NCBI GenBank assembly: GCA_027064405.1
Contig: JAMOPP010000035.1
Location: 1 to 17,176, forward strand
Origin: Desulfurellales bacterium
GTDB lineage: Bacteria > Campylobacterota_A > Desulfurellia > Desulfurellales > Hippeaceae
Direction of reading: 5' to 3'
DNA length: 17,176 nucleotides
Positions 1-6,020 of this stretch are shown here, piece by piece. The notes beneath the pieces are model-generated. The model saw only the letters and a program-made list of their open reading frames with translations. It made no database searches and was not told the DNA's origin. Position 1 is the first letter of the stretch; the number at the start of each line of letters is the position of its first letter. Made by a program: the position numbers and the translations under genes.

Positions 1-2
1 AT

Positions 3-185
3 ATTGCCTATTTTAAAAATTTTATTGAATCTCAATATCACATTCCCGTTGTAGTCGGAACACATCCCATACCTCAAAAATATTATATTGAACACAGCAG
101 ATTAAACACATGGAATTCAAAGGAATGGCAAGAGATAATAAAAACAACATTATGTAACGAAGAGATAAGAAAGAGCTACGATTAG
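3..185 (+). CDS. C-terminal fragment of an unrecognised protein (5' end outside window)
   Basis: Reading frame 3 is open from the window edge to a TAG stop at 183-185 and encodes about 60 residues. The other two forward frames close early: frame 1 at the TAG in the first 54 bases and frame 2 at base 14. The peptide reads as a soluble, mixed-charge tail with a hydrophobic strand (HIPVVVGTHPIPQKYY) followed by a basic/acidic helix-like end (CNEEIRKSYD). A hydrophobic strand followed by a Gly-Thr-His-Pro turn is typical of an alpha/beta fold, but I do not recognise a family and give no function. It is followed by 252 bases without a gene, so it is probably not co-transcribed with iorA. It could be a chance open stretch, although the frame is open for the whole available length and the composition looks protein-like. 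Confidence 0.5.
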   Translation: MAYFKNFIESQYHIPVVVGTHPIPQKYYIEHSRLNTWNSKEWQEIIKTTLCNEEIRKSYD

Positions 186-270
186 AGCATTTCTCTATAT
201 ATTTTCTGTAAAATCGCAATGTTAAAAATTTATATTTGCTTCCTATGTTTTGGTAAGAAATCATACATTA

Positions 271-299
271 TTGCAATGTTTTAATGTGCGAAATATAAA
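271..299 (+). promoter_or_regulatory. Candidate sigma-70 promoter for the iorA operon
   Basis: TTGCAA (271-276) and TATAAA (294-299) are separated by exactly 17 bases. This matches the housekeeping consensus at 4/6 and 5/6 positions. It lies about 140 bases upstream of the iorA start in a gene-free stretch. The octamer GCAATGTT that overlaps the -35 region (273-280) also occurs at 216-223, which could be a regulator half-site or chance. The region is very AT-rich, so chance matches are likely. Confidence 0.35.
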
Positions 300-360
300 C
301 TTATACAATTTTTATACTTGAAAAAAGCTCCGTTTTAGGATAATTACTTAAACAATTACA

Positions 361-385
361 TATTCGCCCGTATAAAAAGCGAATA
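361..385 (+). promoter_or_regulatory. Perfect 7-bp inverted repeat in the iorA leader
   Basis: TATTCGC (361-367) and GCGAATA (379-385) are exact reverse complements around an 11-base AT-rich loop. The dyad lies about 50 bases upstream of the iorA start codon, downstream of the candidate promoter. It has no run of T after it, so it is not a simple intrinsic terminator. A transcription-factor operator or a small leader hairpin are both possible. Confidence 0.35.
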
Positions 386-437
386 GTTTATCTACAGACA
401 GCTTGTGTTATGCAGTATGAAAACTTAAGGAGCAAAG

Positions 438-2240
438 ATGAAATTTTTTCTATCCGGAAATGAAGCCGTTGCATTTGGTCTGCTTGAAACAAAAGTTAGA
501 TTCATAAGCGGATATCCCGGAACACCTTCAAGCGAAATAATACCGACAGCAATAAAACTTAAAAAACAATACAATTTAAAGGGTTATTTTGAGTGGTCTG
601 TAAATGAGAAAACGGCAACTGAAGAAGCGGTAGCTGCAAGTTTCGCAAACTTAAACAGTGCAGTTGTATTCAAACAAGTCGGTCTCAATGTGGCTATGGA
701 CCCCTTTATGAATGCCGCAATAACGGGAACAGTCGGCAGTCTCGTTATTATCAGTGCAGACGATCCCGGACCGCACTCTTCTCAGACTGAACAGGACTCA
801 AGATTTCTTGCATTTTTTGCAAAGATTCCTGTTTTTGATCCCTCTACCCCACAAGAGGCATATGAAATGGCAAAATGTGCGGTAAATTTCAGTAAAGAGA
901 ACGAGTTGCCGGTAATGCTTAGAACAACAACAAGAATATCACACTCAAGGAAAGACATAGAAATAAATACAGATGGTTTTAAAAACGATTTGGATATTGA
1001 TTTTAAGAAAAATCAGGACAGATTTGCCGCAACACCGCATTTTAGATATTTGCTTCATAAAAACCTAAATCAAAAAATAGATAAAATTTCTCAAAACAAT
1101 ACACCAAAAATGTTTTTTAACGGTAAAACTTTGATAATAACAAGCGGCGTCAGCTTTGCATATCTCTATGATTTAGTTATCCGGTATAAGCTCGAAAATA
1201 AAATAACACTTGCAAAATTCGATATGCCCTATCCTGTAAATCAAGATAATCTGCAAAAAACAGTAGACACCTATTCCGACACCATAGTTATAGAAGAGAG
1301 CTACCCTTTGATAGAAATGCAGATTAAAAATAGAACTTCGGTAAAAGGAAGATTGGACAAAACCGTGCCAAATGAAGGTGAATTAACCATCGATACAATT
1401 AAAAATATACTCATTGAAACAAAAATTTTAAATACCGAAAAATCCGACATTGTTAAGCCTCCCTTTAAAAAACCGTCTTTATGTCCGGGTTGCGGTCATA
1501 GAAGTGCATTTTTCGCAATTAAAAATGTATTTAAAGATGATGCAATATATACAGGAGACATAGGATGTTATACACTTGGGATTAATTTGAATGCCGTTGA
1601 TACCGTTCATTGTATGGGTGCAAGCGTTTCTTTCGCCTTTGGATTCGATAAAGCATACTCGTTGGCAAACAAAAAGAAGCCCATTGTAGCTACGATAGGC
1701 GATTCAACATTCTTTCACTCGGGTATTACACCTTTAATAGACGCAGTTCACAACAAAGCTTCATTCTTACTTGTAATTTTGGATAACTCAACTGTTGCAA
1801 TGACGGGAAATCAAAAAACACCATCAGATAGTGAAGATTCATTTGATAATCCGGCAAATAGTATTCGCATTGAGGATATTGTTAAGGCTCTGAAAATTAA
1901 ATTTTTTAAGACGGAAGATGCCTACAATTTGGAAAGTAGCGAAAAAATACTCAAAATGGCAAAAAAATTCATAGAAACCAATAACGAACCTGCTGTTATT
2001 ATTTTAAAACATCCGTGCGTTTACACAAAAGAAGGGTTGAGCAAGAATATACATTTTAATAATGTTTTTGTTGACGAAAAACTCTGTAAAGGGTGCAGGA
2101 TATGTATAGAAAAATTTGAATGTCCGGCTCTTGTTTTTGACGATACAAAAAATGTTGTTAAGATAGATGCTGCAACCTGCATAAATTGTGGACAGTGTGT
2201 AAAATCATGTCCGTTTAATGCAATAAGGATTGAAAAATGA
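438..2240 (+). CDS. iorA: Indolepyruvate:ferredoxin oxidoreductase, alpha subunit
   Basis: IorA is the catalytic subunit that, with IorB, oxidatively decarboxylates arylpyruvates (from Trp, Phe and Tyr) to arylacetyl-CoA and passes electrons to ferredoxin in the cytoplasm. The 600 residues match the usual length. The N-terminal half carries the pyrimidine-binding type domain of 2-oxoacid oxidoreductases (SGYPGTPSSEI near residue 25, EWSVNEKTATEEA near 53). The TPP-binding domain begins around the CPGCGHRSAFF motif (C349) and contains GDS (421-423) followed by a conserved Asn at 450 in NSTVAMTG. The C-terminal ferredoxin domain has two [4Fe-4S] cysteine sets: C550/C553/C556/C562 and C581/C584/C587/C591. 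The first set has a five-residue gap before its last Cys, as is common in IorA. The ATG at 438 follows AAGGAGC at 426-432. The stop overlaps the iorB start by ATGA, so the two subunits are translationally coupled. Confidence 0.95.
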   Translation: MKFFLSGNEAVAFGLLETKVRFISGYPGTPSSEIIPTAIKLKKQYNLKGYFEWSVNEKTATEEAVAASFANLNSAVVFKQVGLNVAMDPFMNAAITGTVGSLVIISADDPGPHSSQTEQDSRFLAFFAKIPVFDPSTPQEAYEMAKCAVNFSKENELPVMLRTTTRISHSRKDIEINTDGFKNDLDIDFKKNQDRFAATPHFRYLLHKNLNQKIDKISQNNTPKMFFNGKTLIITSGVSFAYLYDLVIRYKLENKITLAKFDMPYPVNQDNLQKTVDTYSDTIVIEESYPLIEMQIKNRTSVKGRLDKTVPNEGELTIDTIKNILIETKILNTEKSDIVKPPFKKPSLCPGCGHRSAFFAIKNVFKDDAIYTGDIGCYTLGINLNAVDTVHCMGASVSFAFGFDKAYSLANKKKPIVATIGDSTFFHSGITPLIDAVHNKASFLLVILDNSTVAMTGNQKTPSDSEDSFDNPANSIRIEDIVKALKIKFFKTEDAYNLESSEKILKMAKKFIETNNEPAVIILKHPCVYTKEGLSKNIHFNNVFVDEKLCKGCRICIEKFECPALVFDDTKNVVKIDAATCINCGQCVKSCPFNAIRIEK

Positions 2241-2695
2241 AAATAGCAATTCTTTCACTTGGCGGTATGGGGGCAATATCGTTGTCTAAAATTATTGCTC
2301 AGATAGCCATCAATAGCAAATTGAGTGTAAAATCAACCGAGATTCACGGAATGGCAAAAAAAGGCGGTCTTGTTGAAATTCATATGAAAATAGATGAAGT
2401 GGATTTAAGCCCTTTTATATCTAAAAATGAGGCTGATTTTATAATACTATTCGACGCAATGTATAAAGATTATGCTTTATATTTTGGCAACAATATAATA
2501 GGTTTAACGGAAAATGATAAAAATTATGTGATTAGCAAGTTTAAAGATATAAAATTCGCAAATTCCTTTCTTCTTGGCAGATTTATAGGTGCTCAATCTA
2601 TTTTTACCAAAAATGACGCTCTCAAAATATTAGAAAATTTTAAAAACAAGGATGAAAATATAATGGCTTTGGAGGACGGATTCAATGATATTTAA
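2237..2695 (+). CDS. iorB: Indolepyruvate:ferredoxin oxidoreductase, beta subunit (short form)
   Basis: IorB is the gamma-type (2-oxoacid:acceptor oxidoreductase, POR_N/EKR-like) partner of IorA. The N-terminus has the family's glycine loop as LGGMGAISLSKIIAQ (commonly GGQG), and the signature EIHGMAKKGGLVEIHM near residue 36 corresponds to the conserved E-x-HGMAQRGG stretch that binds the CoA/TPP neighbourhood. A Leu-Ser-Pro-Phe-Ile segment and an acidic EADFIILFDAM strand follow as in the family. At 152 residues it is noticeably shorter than the roughly 190-200 usual for IorB, with the missing part at the C-terminus. The gene ends inside the paaK start (11-base overlap). The ATG is the one in the ATGA overlap with iorA. 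The identity is secure; whether the short form is intact or trimmed is an inference. Confidence 0.9.
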   Translation: MKIAILSLGGMGAISLSKIIAQIAINSKLSVKSTEIHGMAKKGGLVEIHMKIDEVDLSPFISKNEADFIILFDAMYKDYALYFGNNIIGLTENDKNYVISKFKDIKFANSFLLGRFIGAQSIFTKNDALKILENFKNKDENIMALEDGFNDI

Positions 2696-3959
2696 CAAAG
2701 AAATAGAGACTATGCCGAGAGAGGAACTTGAAAAGCTGCAACTTAAAAGACTCAAAAACACCTTGAGAATAATAAAAAATTCCAATTCGTTATTAAAAGA
2801 AAAATATAAAGGTATAGATGTTGAAGACATAAAAACACTTAAAGATATAACAAAACTTCCGTTTACGCAGAAAGAGGAGTTAAGAAAGTCCTATCCCTTC
2901 AATCACACAGCACAAGAAAACAAAAATTGGATGAGAATGCATATGAGCTCAGGCACAACCGGAACACCCATAATTAATGTTATGACAAAAAACGATATAG
3001 AGCAGTGGTCTGAAATTATGGCAAGGTGCTACTATGCAGCGGGCGTAACAAGCAAAGACAGGGTTCAGATAACACCGTCATTCGGGCTTTTTAATGGGGG
3101 ATTCGGGTTTCATTACGGAGCTGAAAGAATAGGAGCATTTATTATACCTATTGGTGCCGGAAGAAGCAGATTGCAACTGAAATTTATGGAGGAGCTTGAA
3201 ACGACCGCACTTTGCGCAATAGCGTCCTATCCTTTGAGACTTATGGATGTTGCAAATGAAATTGGGTTTGACTTCAAAAAGACAAATCTCAAAACAGCTA
3301 TACTCGGTGCGGAGGTATGGAGTGATGAGATGAGAAAAAGAATAGAGAATGAAATGAATATAGATACATATGACATTATCGGAATGACAGAAACGGGCGG
3401 TGTGGGAGCCGGCATAGACTGTGAGGCAAAAAACGGAATACATATATGGGAAGATCAATACATAGCCGAAATAGTAAATACAAAAACAGGAGAGCCCGTT
3501 GAAGACGGCACGGAGGGAGAACTTGTACTCACAACACTCACGAGAGAGGGTTTACCTTTAATCAGGTACAGAACGAGAGACATTACAAAAATTATATCAA
3601 AAGATGTATGTTCCTGTGGAAGAACCCATTTAAGAATAGACAGATTAAAAGGCAGAACAGACGATATGTTAAAGGTTAAAGGCGTGAATTTTTATCCTTC
3701 TCAAATTGAAGCTATCTTATTAAAATATAAGAACCTAACACCATACTACAATATTGTTCTTGAAAAAATTAACGGCAAAGGCAATATAACCATAATAGCC
3801 GAAAGGAAAAAAGTAGTTACATCCGATGAGTTCAACAAATTAAATAACGAATTATATGATTTTTTGGGATTTCATTGTCAAATACAGATTGTTCCCTCCG
3901 GAACAATTGAGAGACCGGCAGGTAAAGCTGTAAGGGTTATTGATAAACGATTAAATTAA
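2685..3959 (+). CDS. paaK: Phenylacetate-CoA ligase (AMP-forming), PaaK family
   Basis: This adenylate-forming enzyme activates phenylacetate (or a related arylacetate) to its CoA thioester with ATP. The 424-residue length is typical for PaaK. The P-loop-like ATP motif SSGTTGTP is at residues 88-95, the adenylation motif GMTETGG starts at residue 233, and the hinge/C-terminal domain motif GRTDDMLKVKGVNFYPSQIE starts at residue 323. A CSCGRTHLRI segment before the hinge is also characteristic of the family. The ATG at 2685 lies inside iorB and is preceded by GGAGGA (2671-2676), so expression is coupled to iorAB. Beside IorAB, which yields arylacetyl-CoA directly, the ligase could salvage free arylacetate or, running backwards, release arylacetate while conserving ATP. 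The direction cannot be told from sequence. Substrate preference within aryl acids is also unresolved. Confidence 0.93.
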   Translation: MIFNKEIETMPREELEKLQLKRLKNTLRIIKNSNSLLKEKYKGIDVEDIKTLKDITKLPFTQKEELRKSYPFNHTAQENKNWMRMHMSSGTTGTPIINVMTKNDIEQWSEIMARCYYAAGVTSKDRVQITPSFGLFNGGFGFHYGAERIGAFIIPIGAGRSRLQLKFMEELETTALCAIASYPLRLMDVANEIGFDFKKTNLKTAILGAEVWSDEMRKRIENEMNIDTYDIIGMTETGGVGAGIDCEAKNGIHIWEDQYIAEIVNTKTGEPVEDGTEGELVLTTLTREGLPLIRYRTRDITKIISKDVCSCGRTHLRIDRLKGRTDDMLKVKGVNFYPSQIEAILLKYKNLTPYYNIVLEKINGKGNITIIAERKKVVTSDEFNKLNNELYDFLGFHCQIQIVPSGTIERPAGKAVRVIDKRLN

Positions 3960-3984
3960 TAAATTTAAGAATTTATCCGATTAA
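3957..3984 (+). promoter_or_regulatory. Weak sigma-28 (flagellar) promoter-like match before motA
   Basis: TCCGATTA at 3976-3983 matches the FliA -10 consensus GCCGATAA at 6 of 8 positions, and TAAT sits exactly 15 bases upstream at 3957-3960 where TAAA is expected. The short gap between paaK and motA and the flagellar role of motAB make it plausible, but the match is imperfect. A second small dyad, TTGAT-N5-ATCAA at 3989-4003, lies just upstream of the ribosome binding site. Confidence 0.25.
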
Positions 3985-4019
3985 TACATTGATTTACTAT
4001 CAAAATTATCGGAGGTAGT

Positions 4020-4865
4020 ATGAATGCTGTAGGTATTATTTTTACACTCGCTGCCGTAATTGGTTCTTTTGTCTATGACGGCGGAAATCCGGCTGTTCTT
4101 CTACAGATAGGCGAATTTATGGTCCTTGTTGGTGCATTTTTTGGTATGCTTTTCTCAAGTGCTTCACCTGCTGCCTTAAAGGGGGCATTCGGTGTAATGT
4201 TAGGTATCGCAAAACCCGATCCTTACAATAAAAAAGTCTATCTTGAGCTTTTAACAATAGTCTATTCTTTATCTGTAAAAGTTAGGAAAGACGGCATACT
4301 CTCATTAGAGCCCATTGTTGACGACCCTGAAGCGTCACCAATTATGCAAAATGCCGATTTTTTTATAAAAAATAAGGAAGCCAGAGATCTCCTTGTAGAT
4401 TCTTTAAGAAGTATAGTGACAGGAATAGAGGTTGAAAAATTGGACGAAATACTTGATACAAATATCGAGTCAATAGAACAAGAAGTTGCTGCACCGGCAA
4501 AAATGGTAGGTGTTTTAGCAGAATCATTACCCGGTATGGGTATTGTTGCAGCTGTTATGGGTATTATTCTTACAATGGGCGCTTTGGGCGGCTCAATTTT
4601 GGAAATAGGTGAGCATGTTGCAGCGGCGTTGACAGGAACGATGCTGGGTCTTCTTTTGTGTTATGGAATATTCGGGCCAATGGCAAAGTATGCTGAATTT
4701 AAGAATGAAGATTTCGTCACATATTTAAAGGCGTTAAAAACAGGCATTCTTTATATAGCAAAGGGTGATGCTCCCATAATTGCTATGGAAGCTGTAAGAG
4801 AAATGATTCCCCCTTTTGCGAGACCTGAATTTCAAGAAGCCGAAGACGCTGTAAAGGGTAAATAG
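4020..4865 (+). CDS. motA: Flagellar motor stator protein MotA
   Basis: MotA forms the ring around MotB in the inner membrane and converts ion flow into rotor torque. The 281-residue protein has the expected order: two N-terminal membrane helices (about 1-50), a long cytoplasmic region (about 60-165) and two C-terminal helices. The conserved prolines of helices 3 and 4 are present as P171 in LPGMG and P220 in FGPMA, equivalent to E. coli P173 and P222. The charged cytoplasmic stretch VRKDGILSLEP carries the rotor-interaction region. Length and motifs place it with the longer, E. coli-like MotA group rather than the short PomA type. The start is fixed by GGAGGT (4011-4016) three bases before ATG. 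Only two bases separate its stop from motB. It could be transcribed from its own promoter or by read-through from paaK. Confidence 0.95.
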   Translation: MNAVGIIFTLAAVIGSFVYDGGNPAVLLQIGEFMVLVGAFFGMLFSSASPAALKGAFGVMLGIAKPDPYNKKVYLELLTIVYSLSVKVRKDGILSLEPIVDDPEASPIMQNADFFIKNKEARDLLVDSLRSIVTGIEVEKLDEILDTNIESIEQEVAAPAKMVGVLAESLPGMGIVAAVMGIILTMGALGGSILEIGEHVAAALTGTMLGLLLCYGIFGPMAKYAEFKNEDFVTYLKALKTGILYIAKGDAPIIAMEAVREMIPPFARPEFQEAEDAVKGK

Positions 4866-4867
4866 TA

Positions 4868-5722
4868 ATGGCAGAAGAAAATGAAGGCGGAATAGTTAAA
4901 AAATGTAAAAAGAAGAAATGTCCGGAGGGTGGAGGAAGCGCTTGGGAGGTTGCATACGGTGATTTTATGACATCTATGATGGCGTTTTTTCTTGTTATGT
5001 GGCTTATCGCCGCAACAAACATAAAACAGAGAAAGACTTTATCCACATATTTTACCAGTCCGGGAGCAACATCTTTAACAGAGGGCTCAAGTCAAATGCC
5101 ATCTAAGGGCGTTTTTGATGTTGGCTCAAGAAGCTTGACAATCTCTACAAAGCTACCTGAAATGCCATTACCTACTACTGAAAACAACAGAATACACGGC
5201 AAGGGTATAATACCTAAAGTATTAAAAAATTCAGGCGGTGGTCCAACCAACAAGAAAGAGACAATGAAACTTTATACCGCTATGCAAAAAATTGAAAAAT
5301 CATTATCCTCAAATAAAGATTTGCTGAAATATAAAAATCAAATTAAGATAGATCTTACGGAAGACGGTTTAAGAATCGTTATTTTCGACAAAAATAAGAA
5401 ACCTATGTTTGCCGAGGGTTCAGCCATATTAGAGCCTTACGCAAAAGAGATACTGGATATAATAGGGGAAAAAGTTAAAAATATGCCAAACAAAATTACA
5501 ATAGAGGGACACACTGACTCCACACCTTTTTTGGGCGAAAAATCAAACTGGGATTTATCCACGATGCGCGCAAACAGTGCAAGAAAAGAACTTGAGTCTG
5601 CAGGAATCGGCAATCATAGATTTAACAGTGTTGTAGGCTATGCAGACACAAGACCTATGCCCGGAACAGACCCGGAAAATATCATAAACAGAAGAATTGT
5701 TATAACGATAAAAAGATTGTAA
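4868..5722 (+). CDS. motB: Flagellar motor stator protein MotB
   Basis: MotB anchors the stator to peptidoglycan and carries the ion-binding residue. The 284-residue protein starts with a basic, cytoplasmic segment containing two Cys (C13, C18) and then a single membrane helix in YGDFMTSMMAFFLVMWLIAA. D32 is at the position of the essential E. coli D32, and the residues around it (no polar Na-type pattern) suggest proton coupling. After a linker with a plug-like region comes the OmpA/peptidoglycan-binding domain, with IEGHTDSTPF followed by the WDLSTMRANSAR and NRRIVITI segments (about residues 210-284). The ATG follows the motA stop by two bases, and the ribosome-binding sequence is only a weak AAAGGG within motA. 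No clear terminator follows. The AT-rich stretch after the stop leads into a candidate promoter and then the inverted-repeat element. Confidence 0.95.
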   Translation: MAEENEGGIVKKCKKKKCPEGGGSAWEVAYGDFMTSMMAFFLVMWLIAATNIKQRKTLSTYFTSPGATSLTEGSSQMPSKGVFDVGSRSLTISTKLPEMPLPTTENNRIHGKGIIPKVLKNSGGGPTNKKETMKLYTAMQKIEKSLSSNKDLLKYKNQIKIDLTEDGLRIVIFDKNKKPMFAEGSAILEPYAKEILDIIGEKVKNMPNKITIEGHTDSTPFLGEKSNWDLSTMRANSARKELESAGIGNHRFNSVVGYADTRPMPGTDPENIINRRIVITIKRL

Positions 5723-5744
5723 TTTTAAAAAAGTAAAAAAATAA

Positions 5745-5773
5745 CTGAAAAAAATATAAAAATATATTATACT
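5745..5773 (+). promoter_or_regulatory. Candidate sigma-70 promoter upstream of the BMP importer operon
   Basis: CTGAAA (5745-5750) and TATACT (5768-5773) are 17 bases apart, matching consensus at 4/6 and 5/6. It would be the natural promoter for the importer genes, but the 184-bp inverted-repeat element now lies between it and the first gene. The surroundings are extremely A-rich, so the match is only suggestive. Confidence 0.35.
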
Positions 5774-5802
5774 CTGCTTCAAGATGAAAAAGATGAGTAG
5801 TG

Positions 5803-5825
5803 GGGGCCGTGTCTTAACATTTGAC
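5803..5825 (+). repeat. Left terminal inverted repeat of the MITE-like element
   Basis: This 23-bp GC-rich arm pairs exactly with 5964-5986. Beyond it the two arms diverge at the next base inward (A against T), which defines the inner boundary of the repeat. The outer boundary is set by an extra G on the left that has no partner on the right. Confidence 0.9.
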
Positions 5826-5963
5826 ATTGGGCGTGCTTTTTTATATGCAAACAAGATTTTTAAAAACAATTTCCGCACACCTTTTCAATTGTATAGTTCA
5901 CAATGTCATTTAATTTCTTTATTAGCTCACACTGCAATTTGGGAAGGAGAAAAGATGTCGAAA

Positions 5964-5986
5964 GTCAAATGTTAAGACACGGCCCC
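5964..5986 (-). repeat. Right terminal inverted repeat of the MITE-like element
   Basis: This is the exact reverse complement of 5803-5825. It includes the last four codons of the tiny open frame starting at 5955. The element ends 34 bases before the start codon of the BMP-family binding protein gene and 25 bases before that gene's ribosome binding site. Confidence 0.9.
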
Positions 5987-6020
5987 ATAACACACTGAAT
6001 TTTATGAAAAGGGAGGATTT

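Larger units (their letters stand above)
5803..5986. mobile_element. MITE-like element with perfect 23-bp terminal inverted repeats
   Basis: The segment is bounded by two exact 23-bp inverted repeats, 5803-5825 (beginning GGGGCCGTGTC) and its reverse complement at 5964-5986 (ending GACACGGCCCC). The repeats are much more GC-rich than their surroundings and the interior (about 138 bp) encodes no transposase, so the size and structure fit a miniature inverted-repeat transposable element or an internally deleted insertion sequence. The flanks (GAGTAGTG on the left, ATAACACA on the right) show no target-site duplication that I can see. The left repeat runs into TTGACA (5821-5826), a perfect -35 hexamer reading towards the importer operon. 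The right side holds AAGGAGA plus an ATG (5955) that opens only six codons and ends within the repeat. I cannot assign an IS family. A long hairpin acting on transcription is an alternative role. Confidence 0.8.

Noticed and set aside
3078..3458. 126-codon reverse-strand open frame opposite paaK
   Set aside because: It is a shadow of the paaK coding frame with no ribosome binding site or recognisable domain.
3989..4003. FNR box before motA (TTGAT and ATCAA)
   Set aside because: The spacing is five bases, while FNR sites need four. The half-sites are short and AT-rich enough to arise by chance.
5784..5975. 63-codon forward open frame spanning the MITE-like element
   Set aside because: It runs through both the left arm and the interior of the element, has no ribosome binding site at its start, and its peptide shows no recognisable pattern. 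The inverted-repeat structure explains the region better.
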